Assembly: GCF_009827635.1 (NCBI RefSeq)
Contig: NZ_WTYW01000006.1
Span: 32,491 to 96,490, forward strand
Reading direction: 5' to 3'
Length of the DNA stretch: 64,000 nt
From: Parapontixanthobacter aurantiacus
GTDB taxonomy: Bacteria > Pseudomonadota > Alphaproteobacteria > Sphingomonadales > Sphingomonadaceae
Below the pieces are notes generated by a model. The model saw nothing but the letters and a program-made list of their open reading frames with translations, was not told the DNA's origin and did not search any database. The number at the start of each line of letters is the position of its first letter. The first letter of the stretch is position 1. Position numbers and translations under genes: made by a program. Below are positions 1 to 8,284 of this stretch, one piece after another.

Positions 1-25
1 GACGCGCCGGGTTCGGGCGGAGCGG

Positions 26-880
26 CTACTCCGCCGCTTCGGCGGCGGGCTCGGCAGCCGGTTCGGCGTCGGGATCGAACCCGTCCTGATAGGTGATTTC
101 GGCTTCCGCGCGACGCTGCTCCAGCCGCTGCTCGAGCGTCTGCTGGATATTGTTGCGACGCATCGCCTCAAGCGCGATCGGGCGGCTTTCCTGCGCGCTG
201 ACCGGGCGGGGTTCGGAGCCGGTGATGACCGCAACCGTCACATTGCCGCCCTCAGGCGTCACGAACGGCTCGCCTGCCGGAACGGCGCGGATCTGACGCA
301 GGCGTTCCTCACCCACACGCGCGCTGTCCATCTGGGCGGGACCGCGGGTGAATTCTATGCCCATCGAGTTGAGCGAGGCGGCGACCTCGTCCATCGTCAT
401 GTCGTCCTCGAGCTGCTTGAGCATCGAAAGATCGCCGGGAAGCGGGAACTGGATGCGGTCGAGCGTATAGATCGTGCGGTTCGCGAACATGCTCGGATTT
501 TCGTCGATGTAATTGTCGATCGCGCTTTCGCTCGGCACGGTTGCGGCCCGCTGCTCCCGCTGCTGAAGCAGCTGGATGAGAAGCGCGTCTTCAAGTTGGC
601 GACGGCGGATAAGGAATTCGGGCGTCTGGTCGAGGCCATCCTCGCGCGCAGCCTGGGCGAGCAGGCGCCGGTCGATGATCCGCTTCAGGACGCCCTGACG
701 CAGACGATCCTCGTCCACGCCTTCGGGCGCAGGAACCGTGGCAAGCTCGGTATTGACTTCCTGCAAGGTGATTTCCTCGCCGTTGACGACGGCGGCAACC
801 TGGCCGGTCGGCTCGTTGTCGCATGCCGAAAGAAGAGCGGCGCTGGCGAGAAGGCCGATAGTGAGCAAGCGGTGTTTCAT
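26..880 (-). CDS. EpsD-like peptidyl-prolyl isomerase lipoprotein
   Basis: Predicted 284-residue SurA/EpsD-type peptidyl-prolyl cis-trans isomerase of an exopolysaccharide/exosortase locus. The start at 880 is preferred over an upstream in-frame one because GGAGG lies 8-9 bases before it. Residues 1-20 form a lipoprotein signal ending in the lipobox L-S-A-C (Cys20), so the protein should be anchored in a membrane facing the periplasm. The N-terminal A-A-V-V-N-G-E-E-I segment is typical of SurA/EpsD chaperone-isomerases. The C-terminus is a low-complexity Ala/Glu/Pro tail. It lies 22 bases downstream of epsI on the same strand, in an epsI-exosortase operon that probably continues past the left edge. 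Family assignment is good; isomerase activity is inferred. Confidence 0.75.
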   Translation of the reverse strand: MKHRLLTIGLLASAALLSACDNEPTGQVAAVVNGEEITLQEVNTELATVPAPEGVDEDRLRQGVLKRIIDRRLLAQAAREDGLDQTPEFLIRRRQLEDALLIQLLQQREQRAATVPSESAIDNYIDENPSMFANRTIYTLDRIQFPLPGDLSMLKQLEDDMTMDEVAASLNSMGIEFTRGPAQMDSARVGEERLRQIRAVPAGEPFVTPEGGNVTVAVITGSEPRPVSAQESRPIALEAMRRNNIQQTLEQRLEQRRAEAEITYQDGFDPDAEPAAEPAAEAAE

Positions 881-902
881 GGTTTTCCCTCCGGAAAGAA
901 GA

Positions 903-1616
903 TCAGGCAAGCAGCAGCCGTTGCAGGGCCGGGGGCGAGGCTGCGATGAAGTTGGCGGCGAAGTCGCGCAATTGTTCGAGCGCGTTTTCGCGATTGGGCG
1001 AAAGCATCGAGACGCGCATCAGCATCCCGTCGGGAATGTTCCCGGCCAGGTTGGCGCGCACGACGCTCAACCGCTGTTCGGCCCAGCTGCGCGGATAGGC
1101 GGAGCCGAGGCGGGTAAAATAGGCGACCTGCTCGACCCGGTCGGGGCCGGTGGCGGTGAAGAAATTGGACGGAATGGTGCGCCCGGCGGCAGCGATCGGC
1201 AGTTCCTGCGTCGGGGTCAGTTCGAACCCGCCGACCGGATAGCACACTTCGGGCCGATGAACCTGCAACACGCCGTCCTGCGTGTTGTTATAGGCCAGCA
1301 GCAACATGATCGGTGTGGCCTGTTCCTTCGAATAGACCCGCGTCGCGAGATTGTCGTACAAGCGGTCGCGCAGCGTATCGGGCGGGGGCAGGACCACGCC
1401 GCTTTCCGAGACGACCTCGTATCCACCGACGGTGCGCGGGACCATCTCCTCGAACTCTTCGGGATCGACCGGCTCCTTGTGCGGCGTGGGCATCCGCGCA
1501 TAGGCGATGCCCGAGGCAGCGGCGAGCGCCCCGCCGATCAGCATGTGCCGCCGCGAAATCAGCGGCTGCGTCGCGCGGGTGGGGGCGCCGGGGTTCGCGA
1601 AATCCTTCTCAGCCAT
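903..1616 (-). CDS. epsI: EpsI family exosortase-associated protein
   Basis: 237-residue EpsI-domain protein, the usual partner of exosortases in exopolysaccharide loci. The N-terminus has a twin-arginine-like S-R-R-H-M-L followed by a hydrophobic stretch (about residues 22-40), giving a single membrane anchor or Tat signal. The conserved EpsI core follows (about 45-225), with the family signature H-R-P-E-V-C-Y-P around Cys125. Its start codon lies inside the end of the exosortase gene (8-base overlap), indicating translational coupling. In many genomes EpsI is fused to the C-terminus of the exosortase; here it is separate. The biochemical role of EpsI is not firmly known. Confidence 0.85.
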   Translation of the reverse strand: MAEKDFANPGAPTRATQPLISRRHMLIGGALAAASGIAYARMPTPHKEPVDPEEFEEMVPRTVGGYEVVSESGVVLPPPDTLRDRLYDNLATRVYSKEQATPIMLLLAYNNTQDGVLQVHRPEVCYPVGGFELTPTQELPIAAAGRTIPSNFFTATGPDRVEQVAYFTRLGSAYPRSWAEQRLSVVRANLAGNIPDGMLMRVSMLSPNRENALEQLRDFAANFIAASPPALQRLLLA

Positions 1617-2517
1617 GCTTGCGCATCTTCCTGTTCCAGATGGGCCGGATCAACTCGTCGAGCGCGAAGGTCAGGCCCAGCGCGATGGCGAACATGAAGA
1701 TGCCGGCGAAATTGTGGAGGAAGCCCTGCGCCGTTGCTTCGCCTGCATGATAGGTCAGCAGGATAAGGATGAGGACGCGGGCGAAATTGGCGATCATCGC
1801 GATCGGAATGACCAGCACGACGAGCAGCAACGCATAACGCCATTCGGCCTGGTGCCGCAGATAGACGTAGAACAGCGAGATCGCGGTCAGCGAGATGATC
1901 GAGTTGAGGCCGGAGCAGGCGGCCGCCACGAGCAGCTCGTACTGTCCGATATAGATGCGCACGCCTTCGCCGCCGATCGGATAGCCGAGCAGGTTTAGAA
2001 ACGCGATGGATATGCGCGACAGCTCGATCTTCAAGGGGACGGTGATGGCCGCGACCAGCGTGTCGGGCGGGGGAAACGCGAAGCCGAGATAGAGCAGCGG
2101 GAACCACAGCTTCTTCATCGCGGTCCCGCCGATCATCGAATACAGGACGACGAGGAGGACGGCATACATGAGGTAGGCCTCGATCTCGACGATCTCTGTC
2201 ACGCGCGCGAAGACGTAGAGCGGTACGAGCACGGCGAGGAGCGCGACGACGCGCCCGATGGGCGGCTGCGAGGCGAGGTGGCGGATCGGCGCCCATTCGC
2301 GCCAGAGCAGCCACAGGCCGGTGAAGAGGATGATAGGGCCGTGCGCGCCTTCTTCCCCGCTCCACCCTTCGCGGGCGACGAACAGCATGGTCGGGAGGAT
2401 GAAGACGACGAGGCCGGCGAGCAGGATCAGCAGTGCAGGCGAGAACAGGCTGGCCGGATCGAGCGGGCGCTGCCCGCTTTGCTTGTCCGCTTCTACCACG
2501 CTTGCCATGTTCATCAT
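1609..2517 (-). CDS. exosortase (PEPxxWA-CTERM system, XrtV-like)
   Basis: Multi-spanning membrane transpeptidase-like enzyme of about 302 residues with roughly eight hydrophobic helices. The exosortase catalytic triad is present: Cys201 in A-A-C-S-G-L-N-S, Arg247 in N-F-A-R-V-L and His268 in F-L-H-N-F-A. Exosortases are thought to cleave C-terminal PEP-CTERM tails of secreted proteins at the inner membrane. Candidate substrates here are the proteins at 2833-3393, 50829-51833 and the partial one at 63923-64000, all with PEPxxW-type or matching C-terminal tails, which is why the XrtV-like subtype is suggested. A GTG at 2535 would add six residues; the ATG at 2517 was chosen, but neither has a strong ribosome site. 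Confidence 0.88.
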   Translation of the reverse strand: MMNMASVVEADKQSGQRPLDPASLFSPALLILLAGLVVFILPTMLFVAREGWSGEEGAHGPIILFTGLWLLWREWAPIRHLASQPPIGRVVALLAVLVPLYVFARVTEIVEIEAYLMYAVLLVVLYSMIGGTAMKKLWFPLLYLGFAFPPPDTLVAAITVPLKIELSRISIAFLNLLGYPIGGEGVRIYIGQYELLVAAACSGLNSIISLTAISLFYVYLRHQAEWRYALLLVVLVIPIAMIANFARVLILILLTYHAGEATAQGFLHNFAGIFMFAIALGLTFALDELIRPIWNRKMRKHG

Positions 2518-2780
2518 TGTTCCGAGCTGCCCCACCCTCTCCGGGTGAATTGGACATTATAGGCGAAGACCCGGCGCGACAATGCCTATCGCGTCTGCTC
2601 TGCCGAACTGTCCTGTTATTGGATGCATTGCCGATAATACATTAACGCCGCCATAAGGCGAGACGCGTAGTTCGTATTATTCGGTCGCGGATAGCCTTTG
2701 GTGGCTCATCGGTCGTGAATTCTCGACGATTTGCAACTGGCTTCTTTTCTATGCAGGCGGTGAGGGGGGGGCAACGGTGC

Positions 2781-2809
2781 AAAAAAAGGGGAGCCGAAGC
2801 TCCCCTTTT
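2781..2809 (-). terminator. Rho-independent terminator of the PEP-CTERM gene
   Basis: Read on the minus strand: an 11-bp perfect stem (AAAAGGGGAGC / GCTCCCCTTTT) with a TTCG tetraloop and a further run of T. It lies 24 bases after the stop of the PEP-CTERM gene, separating it from the exosortase operon. Confidence 0.9.
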
Positions 2810-2832
2810 CGTTTGGTTCTGCGCAGCTTCGC

Positions 2833-3393
2833 TTATGCGAAGTTGTAACGTACGCGGCTTTCGCGGACGGCAGGCTTGCTGCGACGCATGCTGAAGCCGA
2901 CGGCTGCGAAGCCGAGGAGCAGAAGCGCCCAGGTGCCCGGCTCGGGAACGGCTGCGGTCGGTGCGAAGGAAATCGTACCGGCGAACGAGCCGTTACCGCG
3001 CGAGATGCCGTTGACGACGAGCGTCTGAAGACCGGCGACGGCGGGAAGCTCAGCGATCGCGCCGAACTCGTTGAAGCCGAACGGACCTTCGAACAGCGTG
3101 AATTCTTCACCGTTCAGGAAGATCGACGTGAAGTCCACGTCGGTCATGCTGCCGATCTGGACGGTCGTCGTGCTGGCCGAGCCGCTGAGAACACCGGACT
3201 CGTCGAGCGTGAAGGTGAAGGTCGCCGAGAAGTTGTCGATTTCGTCGACGGTCGCGGCGAATACGCCGGTTTCCGTGCCGTCTTCTTCTTCAAGGACGAT
3301 TTCGCCGCCGTCGATCTCGACCAGTGCGGACGCTGGCGTAGCCAGTGCCACAGTGGCCAACGACGCAGCGGTCGTAAGCATTAGTTTCTTCAT
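2833..3393 (-). CDS. PEPxxWA-CTERM sorting-domain protein
   Basis: 186-residue secreted protein with a Sec signal peptide (residues 1-23, cleavage after A-S-A). The body is acidic and Gly/Ser/Thr-rich. It includes F-T-F-T-L-D and N-G-I-S-R-G-N-G-S segments, like the FxDxF family of PEP-CTERM proteins. The C-terminus has the complete sorting tail: V-P-E-P-G-T-W-A, a hydrophobic helix and M-R-R. It is the nearest likely substrate of the exosortase encoded downstream and is transcribed in the same direction but has its own terminator, so it is probably regulated separately. The GTAATCT-ATG start follows an AAAAGGGG ribosome site. Function beyond surface or matrix association is unknown. Confidence 0.85.
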   Translation of the reverse strand: MKKLMLTTAASLATVALATPASALVEIDGGEIVLEEEDGTETGVFAATVDEIDNFSATFTFTLDESGVLSGSASTTTVQIGSMTDVDFTSIFLNGEEFTLFEGPFGFNEFGAIAELPAVAGLQTLVVNGISRGNGSFAGTISFAPTAAVPEPGTWALLLLGFAAVGFSMRRSKPAVRESRVRYNFA

Positions 3394-3427
3394 AGATTAC
3401 CCCTTTTGAGCGTAGGATGTGACACCT

Positions 3428-3500
3428 CCCGGCGGGTCCGGTCGGCATCCAGTTCTAAACTGCGACCCTAATTCCGGTGGCTTTTGCCTTGCCGGAAACT
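3428..3500 (-). promoter_or_regulatory. structured 5' leader RNA of the PEP-CTERM gene
   Basis: The minus-strand leader, ending about 35 bases before the start codon at 3393, can form consecutive helices. They are TTCCGG/CCGGAA (3472-3497) enclosing GGC-AAAA-GCC; a GGGTC/GACCC stem (3434-3438 with 3464-3468) enclosing CAGTT-TAG-AACTG (3450-3462); and a CCC-GGC-GGG element. Such dense pairing is unusual for a plain 5' UTR and suggests a riboswitch or protein-binding leader. Loop sequences resemble parts of GEMM/cyclic-di-GMP-I RNAs but do not match the full consensus, so no ligand is assigned. Confidence 0.5.
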
Positions 3501-4045
3501 CGTCTTAGTCGAGCGATGGAAGCGAGTCGCAATTCACTTAACAGAATCTTAAACTTGGTCAAAGTTCCTCGAAACACAGGTTTTTTTCATACTTGGCCCA
3601 ATTGGACCTCGTTTGTGCCACTATGAAACGAAATTGCTCCAATTCGGCACAGATGAGGTCGAATGATCCTGTCGTAATTTGAGCCGTTAACGAAGGCCCG
3701 TAACCGTTGCCTAGCGGGACAATGTGTCATGCGCATGAATGATCCCGCGCTTCCGAGCTCGATCGAGCACATCATGCGTTCGGACGAGGAAGCCGCACAT
3801 GCGAGCTTACATTAACACTTTTGATAATGTTAACGAATCGTTCCGTCGAACGGAGTCTGATCAGCGACGAGCCGATAAACGAAAACACGCTGTAACCCGC
3901 GGATTTCCTCGGTTCGTCGCAGCTATATGCGTGTCGTTTCAGACCATCGCAAGATGAACCCGGCCCAACGCCTTGTTTTGCGCCGTTAAGGTGGTTTTTA
4001 CCCATTTAGAGAAAGTTCGCCCTCGAATTAAATGCGAGGGAAACT
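3501..4045. other. gene-free intergenic stretch
   Basis: About 545 bases between the divergently transcribed PEP-CTERM and DUF1996 genes. It should hold promoters for both. It contains a small inverted repeat ACATTA/TAATGT (about 3811-3832). I see no convincing coding region; the short ORFs across it lack ribosome sites and recognisable sequence. Confidence 0.5.
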
Positions 4046-5254
4046 ATGCGAAACGTAATGCGGCTGGCTTACCTGCCGGCGCTGATGGCGATAGCGGGCT
4101 GCGTGCCGGAAGATGGTACCGAGGACCTGCTAACCGTACCCGAACCGGTTGCCGTCGAAACGACACCCGAAGAAACGCCCGCACCTGCCCCTGCTCCGAC
4201 GCCGACCCCGACGCAGTCGCCGACCGGCATCAAGAATGAGAAGGGCTACGTCGAACTCGATCCGATCGCGACGAATTTCGACAGGAGCGAGTGGATCGGA
4301 GGGCGCAGTCTGCCGGATTCCTCAGCACCGGACGTCGTGGGTGCATTCCGGTTCATCTGCCGCCCGAGCCACAATGCGTATGACGATCCCATCGTCTTTC
4401 CGGGCCAGAAGGGTGCAGCGCATCTGCACACCTTCTTCGGCAACACGATGACCGATGCGAATTCGACCTATGAAAGTCTCCGGACGACGGGCGACAGCAC
4501 CTGCAACAACGCCCTTAACCGCTCAGCCTACTGGATGCCGGCCTTGATGAACGGACGTGGCCAGGTCGTCATGCCGGACGCCATCTCCATCTATTACAAG
4601 CGTCGCCCGGCGAGCGATCCGGCGTGCCAGGAAGGCAAGGGATGCGTCCCCGTTCCGCGCGGTCTGCGCTATGTCTTTGGCCGTACGATGTCCGGCCCGG
4701 GACCAGGCGATCACGTCTATTTCAAATGCATGAACGTGGACGGGAAATACGACAGTCTACCTGAAGCGGCTCGAAATTGTCCTTCAGGTCGGCAGATTGG
4801 TGCAGTTGTGGCATCGCCGCAATGCTGGAACGGAACCGAGCTCGACAGTGCCGACCACCGTTCGCACATGGCCTATATGCAGCGAGACCGGAACACCGGT
4901 CAGCAGGCCTGCCCGAGCACACATCCTTACACCCTGCCGCAATTTACGATGGGGGTCTGGTACACGACCGACGATACGCTCGACCGGTCGGGCGACCTGT
5001 CGACCTCGCGCCAGACGTGGTATTTCGCCTCCGATCGGATGGAAGGCAAAACCTGGCTTCCGTCGGGCCACACCTTCCATGCCGACTGGTTCGGCGCGTG
5101 GGACGACGACGTTCTCAAGACGTGGAATGACAACTGCATCGACAAGCTGCTGAATTGTGCCGGCGGTGACCTCGGCAACGGAACCGGGCTGCGGTTGAAC
5201 GAAATCTCCCGTGAGCGGGACAACAATCTCGTGGATGTCCCGCCGCGAACCTGA
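4046..5254 (+). CDS. DUF1996 domain lipoprotein
   Basis: 402-residue exported protein. Residues 1-19 form a lipoprotein signal (A-I-A-G-C). A Pro/Thr/Ala-rich linker (about 30-60) leads to a DUF1996 domain covering most of the rest, recognised by H-L-H-T-F-F-G-N near residue 130, S-A-Y-W-M-P-A-L, and several paired cysteines suggesting disulphides in the periplasm or at the surface. The ribosome site GAGGGA precedes the ATG. DUF1996 proteins are best known from fungi and actinobacteria and have no established activity. The position beside a PEP-CTERM protein and exosortase suggests a surface or polysaccharide-linked role, but this is inference only. Confidence 0.85.
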   Translation: MRNVMRLAYLPALMAIAGCVPEDGTEDLLTVPEPVAVETTPEETPAPAPAPTPTPTQSPTGIKNEKGYVELDPIATNFDRSEWIGGRSLPDSSAPDVVGAFRFICRPSHNAYDDPIVFPGQKGAAHLHTFFGNTMTDANSTYESLRTTGDSTCNNALNRSAYWMPALMNGRGQVVMPDAISIYYKRRPASDPACQEGKGCVPVPRGLRYVFGRTMSGPGPGDHVYFKCMNVDGKYDSLPEAARNCPSGRQIGAVVASPQCWNGTELDSADHRSHMAYMQRDRNTGQQACPSTHPYTLPQFTMGVWYTTDDTLDRSGDLSTSRQTWYFASDRMEGKTWLPSGHTFHADWFGAWDDDVLKTWNDNCIDKLLNCAGGDLGNGTGLRLNEISRERDNNLVDVPPRT

Positions 5255-5286
5255 TTTCGCCGCACACGTCATTCGCTCAAGAAATG

Positions 5287-5321
5287 GGGCATCGCGCATC
5301 GGGCGCGGTGCCCTTTTTTTT
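5287..5321 (+). terminator. Rho-independent terminator after DUF1996 gene
   Basis: An 11-bp GC-rich stem (GGGCATCGCGC with GCGCGGTGCCC, one G-U pair) is followed by eight T. It lies 32 bases past the stop codon. Confidence 0.92.
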
Positions 5322-5434
5322 CGAGATTATGGTCTAGCGGCGTAGCTGGACGACAATCTGTTGCTCCACTTTGAAAAAGCGGTATGCTCATTGGCGAGTC
5401 AGGTGTCTGAACACCGACCACCGGGAAGGATACT

Positions 5435-5521
5435 ATGCCAAAAGCTGAAGCGGACCCTTTCGCTTGTCCGAGAATGCGGCCAGTGTCGCAGGATCGAAAA
5501 TCGGGGATGTTGCCGTCGTGA
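5435..5521 (+). CDS. 28-codon leader ORF overlapping the transporter start
   Basis: A small ORF (starting M-P-K-A-E-A-D-P) has a good ribosome site, GGGAAGGA, four bases before its ATG. Its TGA stop overlaps a GTG codon in the transporter frame (GTGA at 5518-5521), the classic arrangement for translational coupling. No similarity is recognised. It may be a leader peptide that sets transporter translation, or the fossil N-terminus of the transporter separated by a frameshift. Confidence 0.4.
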   Translation: MPKAEADPFACPRMRPVSQDRKSGMLPS

Positions 5522-7041
5522 ACGTGCAACCCACCAATTCGGCAATGGTCAACGACCGGCCTGCGGCACCGCCGCTTCCGACACGGGTGAAATTTGCTTT
5601 CGGCTCGGGGGCGATGGCCAACGGCATCAAGAGTGCCGCCTTCTCCACCTATCTCATGCTGTTCTTCAACCAGGTGATCGGCGTTCCGGCGAGCATCGTG
5701 GGAACCGCGCTTGCGCTGACATTGCTGGTCGATGCGATCGTCGATCCCTTTCTCGGGCGGTGGGCCGACGTCACCCGCTCGCGGTGGGGCCGGCGCCATC
5801 CGTTCATGCTGGCCTCGGCCATTCCGACGACGCTGTTCTTCTTCTTCACCTGGTTTCCGCCGACGGGCCTCACCGATATCCAGTACGGCATCTGGATTTT
5901 CTGTTTCGCGGCAGCCACGCGAGCATCGATCAGCGCCTTCGAGATCAATGCATCGGCGATGGCTCCCGAACTGACCGAAATTTATAGTGAGCGGACCAAG
6001 CTGTTCAGCATCCGCTACTGGTTCGGCTATGCGGGGGCATACGGCTTTGCCGCCTTTTCGCTCGCCTTCATCTTCATCGAGAGCGAGGCCTATCCGCGCG
6101 GACAGCTAAACCCTGCGAGCTACGCGAATTTCGCGTTGCTCGGCGCCGGGCTCATCCTGCTCGCGATCCTCGTTTGCACATTCGGTACGCGCTCGCGGAT
6201 CCCCTATTTGCGCCAAGCGGACCAGCGCGCGGATGGCGACAGCATGCCCGTGAAGGAGCATCTGGCTGAGATGTTCGCCGCATTCCGCAACCGAGCATTC
6301 CTCGCGATCTTCGGCTTCGGCGTATTCAAGTACACGGCGATCGGTCTCTACAGCGCGATCAACATCTATTTCGGCACGTATCTCTTCAAGCTGAACGCCG
6401 GGGCACTCGCATTGCTGACGCTGGACAGCTTTCTCGCCGCAACGCTCGCCGCGCCGCTTGCGCCCATTTGTTCGCGCATCTTCGGCAAACGCACGAGTTC
6501 GATGGTGTTCGCCGTACTCGGCGTTTCCATCGGCCTCTCGCCCCTCATCCTCAGCTATTTTGATCTGTTCTTCGTCGCAGGCGATGCCCTGCTGTTGCCG
6601 ACCCTGTTCCTCATCGGAGCAGTTTATATGGCGATGGTCACAATTTCACTCATCAACACGACGTCGATGCTTGCCGACGTCGTGGAGGACAGCGCGGTCG
6701 AGACCGGGCGGCACACGGCAGGAACCTTCTTCGCGGCGAGCAGCTTCATGCAGCAATGCTCCAACGCGCTCGGCATATTCGTCGCGGGCCAGGTCCTGAT
6801 GATCGCTCAGTTTCCCGAGAATGCCGATCCGGACACGATCGGCCAGCCTGCGCTGGACAGCCTCTTGATGAGCTATATTCCGATCAACCTGACATTGTGG
6901 ACCATCGGTGCGCTCATTCTGCTATTCTACCCCATCACGCAGGCCCGCCATGAACGGAACGTCGAAATCCTGCGCGCTCGCGAGGCGGAAGCGCGCGAAC
7001 AGCAACAACGCGACACGCCGATCGGCGGTCCTGCCAGATAA
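5518..7041 (+). CDS. GPH/MFS-type cation symporter
   Basis: About 507-residue inner-membrane carrier of the glycoside-pentoside-hexuronide:cation symporter (MFS_2) family with twelve predicted helices. The early D-P-F-L-G-R-W-A-D-V-T-R-S-R-W-G-R-R motif is diagnostic. The N-terminus before P-T-R-V-K-F is not conserved, so the start is uncertain: TTG 5464 (no ribosome site), GTG 5518 (coupled to the preceding small ORF) and ATG 5545 are all possible. It ends 14 bases before the first acyl-CoA dehydrogenase and probably heads that operon. In this setting it may import the compound degraded by the cluster rather than a sugar; the substrate cannot be read from sequence. Confidence 0.85.
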   Translation: MNVQPTNSAMVNDRPAAPPLPTRVKFAFGSGAMANGIKSAAFSTYLMLFFNQVIGVPASIVGTALALTLLVDAIVDPFLGRWADVTRSRWGRRHPFMLASAIPTTLFFFFTWFPPTGLTDIQYGIWIFCFAAATRASISAFEINASAMAPELTEIYSERTKLFSIRYWFGYAGAYGFAAFSLAFIFIESEAYPRGQLNPASYANFALLGAGLILLAILVCTFGTRSRIPYLRQADQRADGDSMPVKEHLAEMFAAFRNRAFLAIFGFGVFKYTAIGLYSAINIYFGTYLFKLNAGALALLTLDSFLAATLAAPLAPICSRIFGKRTSSMVFAVLGVSIGLSPLILSYFDLFFVAGDALLLPTLFLIGAVYMAMVTISLINTTSMLADVVEDSAVETGRHTAGTFFAASSFMQQCSNALGIFVAGQVLMIAQFPENADPDTIGQPALDSLLMSYIPINLTLWTIGALILLFYPITQARHERNVEILRAREAEAREQQQRDTPIGGPAR

Positions 7042-7055
7042 CGAAGGAGAAGCTC

Positions 7056-8267
7056 ATGGCTACCCAGCCGGAAATCGACACGCATAGCGAAGAAGAAGCC
7101 TTCCGCGAGGAAGTGCGCCAGTTCCTGGCGACCCATTTCCCGCCCGAATTGAAGGGCGAGGGCAATCCGGGCGCCGGCATCGAAGGCGACCTTGACGAAA
7201 CCGAAGCGCAGAAGAAATGGCGCCTCGCCATGGGCGAACGCGGCTGGGGCACCCCTACCTGGCCGAAGGAATATGGCGGGGGCGGGTTGACGCGCAAGCA
7301 GGCTGCCATTCTCAACGAGGAACTCGCCAAGGCCGGGGCATATAATCCGATCGGCGGCATGGGCGTGATGATGTTCGGTCCCACGCTCCTCGAATTCGGA
7401 AGCGAGGAACAGAAGCACGAGCATATCCCCCCGATCTGCAAGGGCGAAGTGCGCTGGTGCCAGGGCTATTCGGAGCCCAATGCCGGTTCGGACCTCGCGA
7501 ACCTTCAGACCATGGCGGAGGACAAGGGCGATCACTACCTCGTCAACGGTCAGAAGACCTGGACCAGTGGCGGCCAGTGGGCGGACAAGTGCTTCTGCCT
7601 CGTGCGCACCGATCGCAGCGACAAGCACAAGGGCATCTCCTTCCTGCTCATCGACATGGATGTGCCGGGCGTCGAGGTGAAGCCGATCCAGATGATCAGC
7701 GGCATGAGCCCCTTCTGCGAGACCTTCTTCACCGACGTAAAGGTCCCCAAGGAGAACCTCGTCGGCGAGGAAGGGCAGGGCTGGACCATCGGCAAGCGCC
7801 TCCTCCAGCACGAGCGCACGAACCTGTCGGGCGGTGGCAGCATGGCCCGGCTGATGGGCGCGAGCCTGTCGGACATCGCGAAGAAGTATATCGGCACCGA
7901 TAGCGAAGGACGTCTGGCGGACCCCGTCATGCGCGACCGCATCGCCGATTTCGAGATCCGCTGGAACGCCTTCCTGCTGACGGCGCGTCGTGCCGCCGAG
8001 GAATCCAAGGCGCAGGGCGGCGTCTCCGAAATCAGCTCGGTCCTCAAGAAGGTCGGAACGAAACTCGGGCAGGAGCGCGCCGAAATGGCGATCGAGATCA
8101 TGGGCCTCCAGGGGCTCGGCTGGGAAGGCGAAGGCTTCACGGACAGCGAACTGCGCGGCGTTCGTGCCTGGCTGTTCGGCAAGGCGACGACGATCTACGG
8201 CGGCTCGACCGAAATTCAGAACAACATCATCGCGAAGCGTGTCCTCGGCATGCTCGACCACCAGTAA
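7056..8267 (+). CDS. acyl-CoA dehydrogenase, large subunit of a pair
   Basis: 403-residue flavin-dependent acyl-CoA dehydrogenase with the full N-terminal, middle beta and C-terminal helical domains. The signature Y-S-E-P-N-A-G-S-D-L is present in the middle domain. The C-terminal region carries I-Y-G-G-S-T-E-I-Q, where the Y-E-G-T glutamate used as catalytic base in MCAD-type enzymes is replaced by Gly. The next gene, 17 bases downstream, is a second, shorter dehydrogenase. Adjacent non-identical pairs of this kind are known to form alpha2-beta2 enzymes in actinobacterial steroid catabolism, so a heterotetramer is plausible. The ribosome site GAAGGAGAAG is strong. Confidence 0.9.
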   Translation: MATQPEIDTHSEEEAFREEVRQFLATHFPPELKGEGNPGAGIEGDLDETEAQKKWRLAMGERGWGTPTWPKEYGGGGLTRKQAAILNEELAKAGAYNPIGGMGVMMFGPTLLEFGSEEQKHEHIPPICKGEVRWCQGYSEPNAGSDLANLQTMAEDKGDHYLVNGQKTWTSGGQWADKCFCLVRTDRSDKHKGISFLLIDMDVPGVEVKPIQMISGMSPFCETFFTDVKVPKENLVGEEGQGWTIGKRLLQHERTNLSGGGSMARLMGASLSDIAKKYIGTDSEGRLADPVMRDRIADFEIRWNAFLLTARRAAEESKAQGGVSEISSVLKKVGTKLGQERAEMAIEIMGLQGLGWEGEGFTDSELRGVRAWLFGKATTIYGGSTEIQNNIIAKRVLGMLDHQ

Positions 8268-8284
8268 GAAGGGGCCGCGAGAAC

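Noticed and set aside
3428..3500. A cyclic-di-GMP-I riboswitch call for the leader
   Set aside because: Short stretches look alike, but the full core (the two conserved loops and receptor helix) cannot be matched, so only a structured leader is claimed.
3587..3775. 62-codon minus-strand ORF in the PEP-CTERM/DUF1996 spacer
   Set aside because: No ribosome site, no recognisable similarity, in a region expected to hold promoters.
6927..8261. 444-codon minus-strand ORF opposite the acyl-CoA dehydrogenase
   Set aside because: Low-complexity His/Glu/Arg composition typical of antisense frames.
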